From Chitinophagales bacterium (GTDB lineage Bacteria; Bacteroidota; Bacteroidia; Chitinophagales; Saprospiraceae): a stretch of DNA of 43,155 nt. The notes below the pieces were generated by a model. That model was not told where the DNA came from. It made no database searches and saw only the letters and a program-made list of their open reading frames with translations. How positions within the stretch are numbered: the stretch's first letter is position 1; each line of letters starts with the position of its first letter. Shown piece after piece: positions 9,532 through 18,370 of this stretch. Both the position numbers and the translations under genes were made by a program. The stretch lies in contig JAKSDI010000236.1 in assembly GCA_022360175.1 (NCBI GenBank), forward strand, positions 1-43,155, given 5' to 3'.

Positions 9532-10506
9532 TCATGACAAGCCATGAAAATTCGCCTTCTTCCATTCTTTTAAAGCATGTAGATAAGCACTAGACTCCGA
9601 ATACCCCAGGATATAGGCAATATCCTTTGTTTTCAAATGCTTTTCATAAGACAAATAGTGCGAGAGTTCTCTTTTAATATTACTGACTATCTTTCTGAAT
9701 GACATCCCTTCTTTTGTAAGTTTTCTTTGAATCGTTCTTTTGCTATAGAAAAATTGTTTTTGTACCTGTTCAAAATTGGGAATTTCAGGAGAGCACATGC
9801 TTAAGGTCATGCTGCGTATTTGGGAAGAAAAATCTTTATCTGACTCCTTGCTATCTTTTAGCATAGAAATAAACTTTGGGAGTAGGAGCTCAATTTCCCT
9901 GATTCTATTCTTATTGATTTCAACTTTGACAACTTCAGAAGGCAATACAATCTGATAATTAGAATTATAAGCGACGCCTTCCTTAAAAACATCCTTATAA
10001 GGTTTGGCATCAACATATGGTAATCTTACGAGGGGCTTAAATTCAGCAGGAAGCATCAACTTCATTTCTCTATACACGATGCAAAGTACCATATCCAGAA
10101 GATTGTTTTTTAAGCGTTGATCTTCTATAAAGCAATCTAATTGTAAGGTATAGTTTTCTGAATCTTCAATAAGCCTTGCTGATACTAAAGGGAAATTGGT
10201 ATCAAGATAATTTTTAAGAATAATAATACCATGCTCAAAGCTTGAGGTGCTTAGTGAAATCTCTAACACCAGCCCTAGTGAGCTCAAATTGAGATAGGCT
10301 CCAAACCTTAAGCCTGTATAATTATTATTAGTGCCTTCAATAATTTTATCCAGAATGGCCAAGTATTCTTCAACATCAATCACTTCTGCAGGATCACTAA
10401 GGTCCATTTTCTGCTTTGACATCCTACTCCTCAACCATTCTTTATCAATGTTTTGATAGCCCGCGTATTCCAGCAAATTAAGTAGATAAGGTGCCAATAT
10501 TTTCAT
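9532..10506 (-). CDS. AraC-family regulator with arabinose-binding-like N-domain
   Basis: A 324-residue regulator. Residues 1-200 match the OruR/ArgR-type N-terminal effector-binding domain (PF12625-like): 'AEVIDVEEYLAILDKI', 'YTGLRFGAYLNLSSLGLVLEISLSTSSFEHGI'. The C-terminal 90 residues are an AraC-type double HTH, with 'FFYSKRTIQRKLTKEGMSFRKIVSNIKRELS' and 'TKDIAYILGYSESSAYLHALKEWKKANF'. It is divergent from the membrane-SRPBCC gene (86 bases between starts), its most likely target. The downstream amidase/radical SAM pair could be another target (inference). Confidence 0.88.
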   Translation of the reverse strand: MKILAPYLLNLLEYAGYQNIDKEWLRSRMSKQKMDLSDPAEVIDVEEYLAILDKIIEGTNNNYTGLRFGAYLNLSSLGLVLEISLSTSSFEHGIIILKNYLDTNFPLVSARLIEDSENYTLQLDCFIEDQRLKNNLLDMVLCIVYREMKLMLPAEFKPLVRLPYVDAKPYKDVFKEGVAYNSNYQIVLPSEVVKVEINKNRIREIELLLPKFISMLKDSKESDKDFSSQIRSMTLSMCSPEIPNFEQVQKQFFYSKRTIQRKLTKEGMSFRKIVSNIKRELSHYLSYEKHLKTKDIAYILGYSESSAYLHALKEWKKANFHGLS

Positions 10507-10592
10507 ATGCTAAATTTATAAAATTGGCGCAAAATATCAACATTCTAAATATAGCTACCTCTAGTTTTGTATAAAAATTAAAAGCTACAGAT

Positions 10593-11417
10593 ATGACTAC
10601 GTCAATAAAAGCAACAAAAATAAATGCTATTTCTACATTCATTTCAGGTGTAGGCATTTTAATCTTTCACCGATCACTTGTCAGCATTTTCGAAACTGGG
10701 GATAGTCTGGCATTTCTAATAGTTGGAGGAATAATCACGTATTTTTCACTAACTATGTTCATTGAAATAAAAAAACAAAGAGCACTGGCGCTCTTATGGA
10801 TAATAACACAGGATTTGCTATTTTTTATAGCGAGCATTTATGTCCTTATTACAAAGCCTTTCGCTATTTCAAACACTGGATACTTACTCATAGGGCTATT
10901 TTTAATTCCTATCGCATTTTTCATCATCTACCAATCCATTGGACTTTCGAAAATGGACGCTATTAAAGGAACCAATACAAAACGTATGGCTTTCAAAAGA
11001 AGAGTAAAGGCTAAAAAATCAAAGGCATGGGAAGTTATTTCCGATGTTGGCAATTACCACAAAGTAGCACCCAACATTGACCACTCTCAAATTATTTCAG
11101 GGCATGAAAAGGGAATGATTCGTTCTTGTTCTCATGGTAAAGATAGTTGGACAGAAACTTGTAGCCTTTGGGAGGACGAAAAACAATATTCATTTATAGT
11201 AGATACGAGTGCTCCAGACTATCCTTTTCCCTTGAAATCCTTGCAAGGAAATTGGCAAGTTAATGGGATCACGGAAGATGAAACTGAAATAATAATGAAC
11301 TTTGAATTTGAGTATAAAAAACCTTTCCAAAACCTTCTTATCCATCCAGTGATGAAGCATCAGTTTACCAAAATCTGCAAAGAGCTATTAGATAATTGGC
11401 AGAGGATGATCGAATGA
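10593..11417 (+). CDS. Membrane protein fused to SRPBCC (START-like) domain
   Basis: A 274-residue fusion. The N-terminal 115 residues contain four hydrophobic helices (about 10-30, 38-56, 67-87, 93-113) like small DoxX- or DUF-type membrane bundles. From residue 130 a soluble SRPBCC/polyketide-cyclase-like domain follows: 'RRVKAKKSKAWEVISDVGNYHKVAPNIDHSQII' at its start and a long C-terminal helix ('FTKICKELLDNWQRMIE'). SRPBCC domains bind hydrophobic ligands; tethering to the membrane suggests handling of a lipophilic compound there (inference). It is divergent from the AraC gene and likely controlled by it. The ATG at 10593 follows an AT-rich stretch without a clear ribosome binding site. 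Confidence 0.78.
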   Translation: MTTSIKATKINAISTFISGVGILIFHRSLVSIFETGDSLAFLIVGGIITYFSLTMFIEIKKQRALALLWIITQDLLFFIASIYVLITKPFAISNTGYLLIGLFLIPIAFFIIYQSIGLSKMDAIKGTNTKRMAFKRRVKAKKSKAWEVISDVGNYHKVAPNIDHSQIISGHEKGMIRSCSHGKDSWTETCSLWEDEKQYSFIVDTSAPDYPFPLKSLQGNWQVNGITEDETEIIMNFEFEYKKPFQNLLIHPVMKHQFTKICKELLDNWQRMIE

Positions 11418-11468
11418 AAGTTATAGATGTATTTATCTTAACCCAAGAGTGGCCAATGCTTTTGTTAT

Positions 11469-11503
11469 AACCCGTACGCCAGCTGAAAGCTGAGGTACGG
11501 GTT
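11469..11503. repeat. Dispersed terminator-like palindrome, copy 1
   Basis: A two-part stem-loop: AACCCGTAC pairs with GTACGGGTT, and inside it CAGCT-GAA-AGCTG forms a second stem. The surrounding bases (ATGCTTTTGTTATAACCC) are nearly the same as at 20401-20418, where a second copy lies. It sits between the convergent ends of the SRPBCC and VOC genes, a position that suits a bidirectional terminator. Confidence 0.7.
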
Positions 11504-11556
11504 TACTGGCTGAAAATTGCAACCCTTCTCCTAGCTCTCTCTAAAGGGGAACGGTG

Positions 11557-12030
11557 TTATTCATTAGGAGTTTCTGAAAAAGTCAAAATAAAACCATTAA
11601 CATCCATTATTGCGAACTCATTGGTACCGTAGAAAGTTGTATTCATTGGTTTGACAATCGTTACTTGATCCTTTATGTTTTCGAACAAATCATTGATATT
11701 TTCAACCCGCACATATAATGTTAGTGCCCCTCCAACTTCTAAATCTTTCAATTCTGGGTATTCGGTTTTTAGAGATTTTTCTTCTTGAAACATCAGACCT
11801 ACACTGTTTAGCATAACATACCCCCATTCAAATTCACCAGATGTTGGGTTTGTATCTACTAAATTAAAGCCTAGTACATTGGTATAATAATCCAATGTTT
11901 CATTAACATCATTCACCATTATGTTTGGTGTAAGTGATTCCAACTTCATACTTGTTGTATCATTTTCAGTTTGAGAAATAGCAACAGAGGAAACAGTAAT
12001 AAGTAGCGAAGTCCAAAGCAGTTTCTTCAT
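11557..12030 (-). CDS. Exported VOC-superfamily (glyoxalase-like) protein
   Basis: A 157-residue protein with a cleavable signal peptide (MKKLLWTSLLITVSSVAISQ) followed by one glyoxalase/bleomycin-resistance fold: 'LTPNIMVNDVNETLDYYTNVLGFNLV', 'EFEWGYVMLNSVGLMFQEE', 'LTLYVRVENINDLFENIK' and 'FYGTNEFAIMDVNGFILTFSE'. VOC proteins bind a metal or sequester small molecules; one fold of this type normally dimerises. Export to the periplasm is unusual for the family. It lies 63 bases downstream of the DUF6597-AraC gene on the same strand, a frequent regulator/effector pairing. Confidence 0.85.
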   Translation of the reverse strand: MKKLLWTSLLITVSSVAISQTENDTTSMKLESLTPNIMVNDVNETLDYYTNVLGFNLVDTNPTSGEFEWGYVMLNSVGLMFQEEKSLKTEYPELKDLEVGGALTLYVRVENINDLFENIKDQVTIVKPMNTTFYGTNEFAIMDVNGFILTFSETPNE

Positions 12031-12093
12031 CTGTTATTTTTCAACAAAGGTAGGAAGCCAATGAGGCCTCCACTTTGTAAAAAAACGACAAAA

Positions 12094-12840
12094 TCAGATT
12101 TGAGATGGGTTAACTCCTGCCATTTTTAGGATATCTTTTGTCAGATGAGCATGGTCAAAATAGCCATTATCAAAGGCTATATGGAGTAAACTTTTTTCAG
12201 TTTTTTTTGAAATACATTCAAGGGTTTTCTTAAATCTTATAATTGAATGGTACTCTTTCATTGTAACCCCAACTGCAACTTTAAAACGCCTTTCCAACTG
12301 TCTTAAGCTTACAAAGTGCTGATTGGCAATTTGAACTAAATCAATTGCTTTATAATGTTTTTTTATAGCCGCACAAACAGAAGTGATTAAACTATTTTGA
12401 TCTACATCTACAGCACTCAATTGATTTATCAATACACTCTCTATGAGCTTAATCCTAGAAGATGGGTCATTTCTGTCAATTAACTCTTCAAGCAACAAAG
12501 GATTAAATGCTGGCAATAGCTTTGAGATATTGATCGTATTGTTTTTAATCTCTGAAAATGGGAAATTGGAGAGGAGGCTAAACTGTCCCGCTTTAAAACG
12601 AATGCCAAAATTTTCCGCATTTTGATCAGACATAACATCTCTATATTTTGTCATCATCCCAGAAACCTTGATGCCATCATCTGAATGTTTTGATGTACCA
12701 TTAATATCAAAAATGATATCAATAAACCCATCAGGTAGGATTCTCGATTCAATAGTATCGTCATTATTCTTTGCTACCCAATAGGAATCAATATATGGTA
12801 ATAATGAATTTGACGGTATGTATTCTTGATAATGTATCAT
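12094..12840 (-). CDS. AraC-family regulator with DUF6597-like domain
   Basis: A 248-residue regulator. The N-terminal 110 residues fit the DUF6597 sensor domain: 'YIPSNSLLPYIDSYWV', 'RILPDGFIDIIFDING', 'FGIRFKAGQFSLL'. The C-terminal third is an AraC double HTH ('LVQIANQHFVSLRQLERRFKVAVG' and 'LLHIAFDNGYFDHAHLTKDI...GVNPSQI'). The gene precedes the exported VOC gene by 63 bases. A MITE-like element begins about 45 bases upstream of its start and separates it from the peptidase operon. Confidence 0.88.
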   Translation of the reverse strand: MIHYQEYIPSNSLLPYIDSYWVAKNNDDTIESRILPDGFIDIIFDINGTSKHSDDGIKVSGMMTKYRDVMSDQNAENFGIRFKAGQFSLLSNFPFSEIKNNTINISKLLPAFNPLLLEELIDRNDPSSRIKLIESVLINQLSAVDVDQNSLITSVCAAIKKHYKAIDLVQIANQHFVSLRQLERRFKVAVGVTMKEYHSIIRFKKTLECISKKTEKSLLHIAFDNGYFDHAHLTKDILKMAGVNPSQI

Positions 12841-12884
12841 TAATTACGGTCAATGATTGATGCAGAGTTTGCCTGCATCATTTC

Positions 12885-13050
12885 TTAGAACTTGTTTAAA
12901 TTTTGCTTTTGGATGCATCTATAGGCAAATTTAGTTCTGGGCAAGGCATTTTTTGCAGTCGGATGCGGGCAATCCGGCGAAAAAAATAACGTAGTACAGA
13001 ATTAAACTTGGCACAGATGCGCCAAAGTGTAATTTTTAAACAAGTTCTTA
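12885..13050. mobile_element. MITE-like palindromic element A with TTA duplication
   Basis: The element spans 12888-13047 (160 bp). It has perfect 13-bp ends GAACTTGTTTAAA / TTTAAACAAGTTC and is flanked on both sides by TTA (12885-12887 and 13048-13050), an apparent 3-bp target duplication. Beyond the ends the two arms remain imperfectly complementary across most of the length. A central hairpin GGAT-7 nt-ATCC sits at about the midpoint (12968). It carries no ORF. The right TTA is the stop codon (TAA) of the M61-like peptidase gene. Confidence 0.8.
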
Positions 13051-14751
13051 ATCCTTCTCCTTCAATTTAGTGATTACAGGAATTGCAATTGTTGGGCCTT
13101 TAGGGCTGTATTCAATTGTATGCTTTCCTTCTTCATCCGACACTACAAAAATCATTTTCCCACTAGGATCACTTGTCATACCATTAATAGCGAGGAATTT
13201 TTGCCCATTTCTAAGTCCTGCCTTATAAGCATTAGAATTTTCAATGACAGAAGATATCACTTCCTTTTCAATGCTTGTGATATAATCGAAGCCATACTCA
13301 AAGGCTATTTTTTCTTTAGTATCATAGGATTCAATCAAGGGCGAGGCAATTGGGATAATTTCTCCCTCAACTATATACTTCTCCAGTAAATCCGAAATAT
13401 CTAGTCCGAGTGCCTGCTCTGCTATTGAATTCACAAAGGTGAAATTCAGGTTCCTATTCATTTTTGCCATGGAAGCATTACTAAATAAGGCTTCCATATA
13501 ATGATCAAGATTCAGCTTACCTTCGCTTTTTTCACGAATATAACCATCCAGATAAAAAGCAAAAACTGCTCCTTTATGATAAGCCAGATTTTCTAAGCGC
13601 TCATCAAATAAGTAATTCTTGTTGTACTCCTGAATGCTCAGTGACCGGTATGGCGAGAGTTTGTAAGTCTCTATGAATTTATTCAATTGCCCAATATATT
13701 GAGCCTTATCAATATAACCAGCTTCCAGTCCTACCCTATTTGCATAATAATCTGTAAAGCCTTCTGTAAACCATTTCATGACACCCGGCTCAGGATGGTT
13801 GACAACAATATCAACACCAATCCAGGTATGCGTAAATTCATGTATCAAGGCATTGGTGAACAGAGGAAAATGATTTTCAGTGAATTTTCCCGGCAGATAG
13901 AAACAAAATGAGTCATACATATTTCTTCCACCAATCCTTCCACAGTCGTCTATTCCTTTTTGGGTTACAGAGATAACATATTCCTTGTTATGATAAAAAT
14001 GACTCCATAACTTCAGCTCTGCTTCCGTAATCCTTTTGATCATATCAATTAATAGCTCATCTTCAAATTTCCATTTTCCAAATAGATAAAGATGAAAATT
14101 CTTATCCCCTGCCTTAAAAGTGTTTTTCCGATATGTCCCGCCAATGAACAAGGAATTACCTATATCTTCTTGTAGTAAGCCTTCTTTGTACTGTTTTTCT
14201 CTTGTCCCATTTTCCACTTTAGCAATGCCATAATCACTAGCTATATGCCATTCGTTGGGAAAATCCAGCCATTCCAATTCAATATTAAAACGCTTCTCTT
14301 CTGAAATATCAAAATTGGGTATCACCAGCGATTTATCCCCATACATATGGAAGAATTTAGTATTAATTGCTGGTATGAAATAATCATCTCCATCACAAGA
14401 CAATTGCCGGGTATCATCAGAAAATGTCGGGATGGTATAACTAAGCCTAATTGATTGACCCTTGCTAACTAATTGATACGAATTAAATCCTTTCTGAACC
14501 AAATTTCCTTCCGATAACAGCTTAAGACGGTCTATTGTAATCGTATTGGTCATTTTATTTCTATCGTAACTAGACGGCACTCTCAACTCAATTGTATCGA
14601 CCAAAGTATTCACCTGATAAACCATTGTAACATTTATGCTACTCCTACTTTCACTAAGCTTAAATGTGTATTTGATGTTATCGGATGCTGCCTGGCTGAA
14701 AAGGTTATAAGCACAAATTAGAAGACAAAAGGTGTTTATAATGGGTTTCAT
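13048..14751 (-). CDS. Secreted M61-like gluzincin with C-terminal PDZ domain
   Basis: A 567-residue protein with a signal peptide (MKPIINTFCLLICAYNLFSQ). The zinc site is H304-E-F-T-H308 (LIHEFTHTW) with a third ligand E330 in 'WFTEGFTDYYANR', the M1/M61 gluzincin arrangement. The N-terminal 200 residues are beta-rich, as in M61. Residues 490-560 look like a PDZ domain ('AYKAGLRNGQKFLAINGM'). These features suit a glycyl-aminopeptidase-like enzyme acting in the periplasm. It is the last gene of a run with the M28 peptidase and DUF6796-like genes (36-base gap). Its stop codon coincides with the target duplication of MITE A. Confidence 0.85.
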   Translation of the reverse strand: MKPIINTFCLLICAYNLFSQAASDNIKYTFKLSESRSSINVTMVYQVNTLVDTIELRVPSSYDRNKMTNTITIDRLKLLSEGNLVQKGFNSYQLVSKGQSIRLSYTIPTFSDDTRQLSCDGDDYFIPAINTKFFHMYGDKSLVIPNFDISEEKRFNIELEWLDFPNEWHIASDYGIAKVENGTREKQYKEGLLQEDIGNSLFIGGTYRKNTFKAGDKNFHLYLFGKWKFEDELLIDMIKRITEAELKLWSHFYHNKEYVISVTQKGIDDCGRIGGRNMYDSFCFYLPGKFTENHFPLFTNALIHEFTHTWIGVDIVVNHPEPGVMKWFTEGFTDYYANRVGLEAGYIDKAQYIGQLNKFIETYKLSPYRSLSIQEYNKNYLFDERLENLAYHKGAVFAFYLDGYIREKSEGKLNLDHYMEALFSNASMAKMNRNLNFTFVNSIAEQALGLDISDLLEKYIVEGEIIPIASPLIESYDTKEKIAFEYGFDYITSIEKEVISSVIENSNAYKAGLRNGQKFLAINGMTSDPSGKMIFVVSDEEGKHTIEYSPKGPTIAIPVITKLKEKD

Positions 14752-14787
14752 TGCAATCGGGTTTTGATCGTTGGTAAAGGTAGCGTT

Positions 14788-15459
14788 TCAATCTCCTGAA
14801 TTGGAAGCCAAAACTGGCTTTTTATTCCATAATGCAATAGTGGAGGCTAAAAAAAAGAGAATACAAATTATATTAAAATAACCTCCTATTATAATGATCC
14901 ATAATTTGCCCGTCAACATTTCCCCAACAAAATCTTTAATTAAAAACAGGAGGGATGGGAAAAAGATAATTACCCAACGAGGATATAAAGTTTTTCTATG
15001 CCAAACTCGATTGATGAATACGAATGTTAAAATTGTGAAAACCGGATAAACAATAAGCCTTATCTGGTTATTAGTATGAAATGCTAATTTGGTACTTTCT
15101 TTTATATTAATTTGATGCTGTGCGGCAACTTTAGCAGTAGTAGCAATTGCTACATATGCACCATGGATAACTCCATAGGCAATAAAAATGCTTCCAAAGC
15201 AGAATAATACAATATTCCTTACCATTGGTATCGTTGGTTGAAACGCGTAATATACTTGTCCTAAACCGAGCATATATAGCCAGGCTGCTAATAATGCCGA
15301 TACTCCACTTACCATTATGCGCCAATCTGCAGCATGTGCCATATTATGAGTTAGATCAGTACTCTCAGGAGCATAATAAAAAAGCATATCTCCTGCAAAC
15401 AAAACAATTCCTCCCATCATCCCCAGAATACCTGAAATCCTTTGATTGAATTGGTTCAT
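14788..15459 (-). CDS. DUF6796-like multi-pass membrane protein
   Basis: A 223-residue protein with about six hydrophobic segments and polar loops such as 'YAPESTDLTHNMAHAADWRI' near residue 30. The layout resembles DUF6796 family members, which have no known function; the assignment is by eye. Its ATG overlaps the TGA of the M28 peptidase gene by four bases (ATGA, 15456-15459), a sign of translational coupling. Confidence 0.72.
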   Translation of the reverse strand: MNQFNQRISGILGMMGGIVLFAGDMLFYYAPESTDLTHNMAHAADWRIMVSGVSALLAAWLYMLGLGQVYYAFQPTIPMVRNIVLFCFGSIFIAYGVIHGAYVAIATTAKVAAQHQINIKESTKLAFHTNNQIRLIVYPVFTILTFVFINRVWHRKTLYPRWVIIFFPSLLFLIKDFVGEMLTGKLWIIIIGGYFNIICILFFLASTIALWNKKPVLASNSGD

Positions 15460-16670
15460 GTTTTGAAAAATTTAATCGTACGGTATAAAGTCCGGGCTTT
15501 GTTTATTGCTCTCAGGAAATAAACGCCTTGAGGGTATTCATCAAGGTTAATAGTCTTTTCGCTTGTAGTCAATAACTTCTTGCCAGACGGTGCATATATT
15601 TCAAAATAAACATCATTGCTTTCACATATTATATTGAGCTCATTACTGATTGGATTTGGATGTATCTCCACAGTAAATATTGAATCGCTATCATCGAAAT
15701 CAATAGCCGAAGTTGTGTTGCAAACACCTGCTGTTTCTAGCAAATATGCCGCACATATTTTAGCAATTTTTTCAACCAGGTCGGGGCTATTAGCAGAATT
15801 GTTTGGACCAAACCCAATAGTATCACCAGCCGTATGATAATTACTGAGCTGTTCTGCCCCCAAGCCTTCAATAATATGAACTCCCGGGATACTATTGTTC
15901 TGGAATGGGGTATGATCGCTTACTGCATCTTGCAGAAAAGCTTGCTCTAAGGAAGACAGCTCACTTAGCAGAAATTGATTCAAATCAGTTACATAAATAC
16001 TGGAAGCATCTCGGATGCTATTGGCAAGATTTGAAGAGTTTGCATCATTTGAATCATTGATAATTACCGTAAAATCATCTGAAACGGCAGCTTTATGAGC
16101 AATCCCGTCTAAACTCATTACAGATTCTATATCCAGGTTGCCAACTGAAGGTGAATTTGCAAAAGCAGTACTTCCAATCAATCCGGCTTCTTCAGCTGTA
16201 AAGAAAGTAAAATAGATTGTTTTTGTGGGTTCTATATTTTCAATCGCATACAGGATTTCCAAAAGAGCACCTACACCGGAAGCATTGTCATCAGCTCCTG
16301 CAAATGCTACTGCCGCATCATAATGGGCACCTATTAACAAGACAGAATCAGGATGAAGGCATCCTTCTTTTACAGCAACAATATTTGGATTGTGAAAAGT
16401 ATCCTGATAATGATGTACCATTATAGAATCGATACCTCCATTGTTCTTCATTATTGCCAGTTTATCCAACAAATAAATCGAAGCGGATAAATCTTCTGTC
16501 TGAGCATCGGGCTGGCTCACCCTATTCATCTCCTGCAAATCTGCAATATAAGTAAAGATAGAATTGCCGGATATATCGTTTATAGCATTTTCAATAATAG
16601 GATTCTGTGCATATAGTAGACCACTAAAAAAGGAAAATATCAGCACAAGCACTACAGCAAAGTGATTCAT
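15456..16670 (-). CDS. Secreted M28-family metallopeptidase with T9SS sorting domain
   Basis: A 404-residue protein with a signal peptide (cleaved after LLYAQ). All M28 metal ligands and catalytic residues are visible: H116 and D118 (GAHYDAA), the bridging D127 (GADDNASG), the catalytic/ligand pair E160-E161 (TAEEAGL), D188 (MSLDGIA) and H253 (VSDHTPF). The C-terminal 75 residues form a T9SS type A sorting domain ('IHPNPISNELNI', 'YPQGVYFLRAI', basic tail). An exported aminopeptidase or dipeptidase is the likely role. It is the first gene of the run M28 - DUF6796-like - M61-like, all on the - strand and tightly spaced. Confidence 0.9.
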   Translation of the reverse strand: MNHFAVVLVLIFSFFSGLLYAQNPIIENAINDISGNSIFTYIADLQEMNRVSQPDAQTEDLSASIYLLDKLAIMKNNGGIDSIMVHHYQDTFHNPNIVAVKEGCLHPDSVLLIGAHYDAAVAFAGADDNASGVGALLEILYAIENIEPTKTIYFTFFTAEEAGLIGSTAFANSPSVGNLDIESVMSLDGIAHKAAVSDDFTVIINDSNDANSSNLANSIRDASSIYVTDLNQFLLSELSSLEQAFLQDAVSDHTPFQNNSIPGVHIIEGLGAEQLSNYHTAGDTIGFGPNNSANSPDLVEKIAKICAAYLLETAGVCNTTSAIDFDDSDSIFTVEIHPNPISNELNIICESNDVYFEIYAPSGKKLLTTSEKTINLDEYPQGVYFLRAINKARTLYRTIKFFKT

Positions 16671-16815
16671 ATATAATTTTTCTTAAATATAAATAAATTC
16701 CCAGTGTCTGCATCAAATGTCTCCAATATTCATATACTTTATAATTCTATATTTTGACGGGATATTTTTTAAATCTAATAATAAGTAAGTGCTACATGAC
16801 GTACAAACCAATGAT

Positions 16816-17454
16816 TCAGTTCACTCCCATGATCTCTCTGAATTCTGCTATTACGCTTCTCAATATAGGCATAATTGTGTCTTCCGCTTCCCTTCTTACT
16901 TCCTGTAAGGTATTTAAGTATTTCTCCCTTTCATCCTCATCATTATTCTTTAATTCAATTACTGCTTCATTATTTAGATAATCATAAATCTTTTGATCAA
17001 TCAATTCTTTCTGCTCGTGAAATTTCTCTATAACATCACAGGTTTCAGGTGAAAAGAGGATAAGGTTGTCTTCATAAGAGGAAGCAAAGTTTACATAGTT
17101 ATCGCCAAGGTATTTCATTTGTTCTTCCCTCCTATTGTCATTTGTTTCAAGCATATTGAGTAGTACAAAAGTGCTGTTTTTGCAAAGCCTCAAATTTGTC
17201 CAAAGTTCTTTCAGAGCCGCTGCTCTCTCTGCATGCAATCTGCTGAATTTGATTTCATTCTCCTTTTTCAACCTTTCCAGTTCCAACTTGTACAACTCAA
17301 GTTTCTTTTCAAGTTCACTTTTAGCTTTTTCCAATCTGGAATCAAAAAACCGTTCAATCGCAATTTTAGCAATAAACCCCACTATTATCAAAATAACAAC
17401 CAACCATATTGATGTAATCCCTAATGTAGTTAATAAGTCTTGCCATTCTTTCAT
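16816..17454 (-). CDS. Membrane-anchored coiled-coil protein, function unknown
   Basis: A 212-residue protein. One transmembrane helix (about 13-35, 'ITSIWLVVILIIVGFIAKIA') is followed at once by a highly charged coiled coil (about 40-75, 'LEKAKSELEKKLELYKLELE'). The remainder is helical and acidic ('IELKNNDEDEREKYLNTLQEVRREAED'). Similar one-helix plus coiled-coil proteins occur widely as hypothetical proteins, and I cannot name a function. It stands alone between the M28 operon and the isochorismatase pair. Confidence 0.72.
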   Translation of the reverse strand: MKEWQDLLTTLGITSIWLVVILIIVGFIAKIAIERFFDSRLEKAKSELEKKLELYKLELERLKKENEIKFSRLHAERAAALKELWTNLRLCKNSTFVLLNMLETNDNRREEQMKYLGDNYVNFASSYEDNLILFSPETCDVIEKFHEQKELIDQKIYDYLNNEAVIELKNNDEDEREKYLNTLQEVRREAEDTIMPILRSVIAEFREIMGVN

Positions 17455-17630
17455 TGTATATTTCTTTTATGAAGAGGAGGTTTCTATATCTCTATTCGGT
17501 ATATATCAAGTAGGTATGTTAAATATATGGATTTTGAGTTTGTGGAGTAATCATTATTATGATGTAATACCTATTTAGATAGGTAAGTAAGAGAGCTCAA
17601 TTAGAGTTTTCCAATTCTTAAAACACAAAA

Positions 17631-17661
17631 AGCCATCCCAAATCCAAAATCCGGGATGGCT
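17631..17661 (-). terminator. Intrinsic terminator of the isochorismatase pair
   Basis: A 9-bp stem AGCCATCCC / GGGATGGCT with a 13-base loop begins 19 bases downstream of the stop at 17680. On the - strand it is followed by a T-run (TTTTTGTGTTTT). This is a convincing rho-independent terminator. Confidence 0.85.
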
Positions 17662-17679
17662 CCTATGGATAAATATTCC

Positions 17680-18345
17680 TTATTTAGCTTTAAGAAACTC
17701 TTTAGTTGTAATCATTGCTTTGGTATGCAAGGGAAGTGTTTTATTCGATGCTTCTAACAATTCAAGACTGGTTGAACCGATCGCATCAGAAATCACGATG
17801 GTAGAATAACCATTTTCAGATGCATCTCTGGCATGAGATGCTATACAACCTTCTGCAAGCATCCCTGCTATGTAAATTGTATCCACTTCAAGTTCTTCCA
17901 GATGGCCTTGAATAGACTTAGCCCAAAAAGAAGAAAAACCCTGGCGATATGGCAGTACTGTTTCATGTTCCAAAGGAAGTGCTTCTGGGATAAATTCACT
18001 TCCAGGTGTATTCATTTCCAATAACTTGTTCTCAATAATGACGCCCTGTACAACGTTCAAAGGTTCATAACCTTGCATCTTTGCATAATCAAAACCTACA
18101 GGAGAGTGGATAATAGGAATGTTTTCCTTTCTGGCTTTTTTCAGCAGTTTTAATAAGTTTTTTCTCACTTCATTCTTTTCTTCTGCATCTTTTGTCAATC
18201 CCCAGGCTTTACCATCTTCAGACAACAAATCTACTTGTGCTGAAGTGATCAACAGCACTTTGTTAGTCTTTCCCTGATTGGAAGACTGTGCATATGTAAT
18301 GGTAGTTAGAAGTATTGCTAAGAAGGCTAATATTAGATTTTTCAT
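17680..18345 (-). CDS. Exported isochorismatase-like hydrolase (paralog 2)
   Basis: About 221 residues from the ATG at 18345; the longer frame to 18384 adds a polar stretch before the signal peptide (MKNLILAFLAILLTTITYAQ). The body is an isochorismatase-fold cysteine hydrolase: 'KVLLITSAQ', 'QGFSSFW', and 'IYIAGMLAEGCIASHARDASENGY' with the nucleophile C167. The usual catalytic Asp of the D-x-Q motif is Ser35 (SAQ), and Arg134 stands where Lys is usual. It is roughly 84% identical over about 190 residues to its upstream neighbour, which lacks a signal peptide. The 25-base gap indicates one operon produced by tandem duplication. Substrate unknown. Confidence 0.85.
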   Translation of the reverse strand: MKNLILAFLAILLTTITYAQSSNQGKTNKVLLITSAQVDLLSEDGKAWGLTKDAEEKNEVRKNLLKLLKKARKENIPIIHSPVGFDYAKMQGYEPLNVVQGVIIENKLLEMNTPGSEFIPEALPLEHETVLPYRQGFSSFWAKSIQGHLEELEVDTIYIAGMLAEGCIASHARDASENGYSTIVISDAIGSTSLELLEASNKTLPLHTKAMITTKEFLKAK

Positions 18346-18370
18346 TTTATTATTTTTTTTGATATCATTA

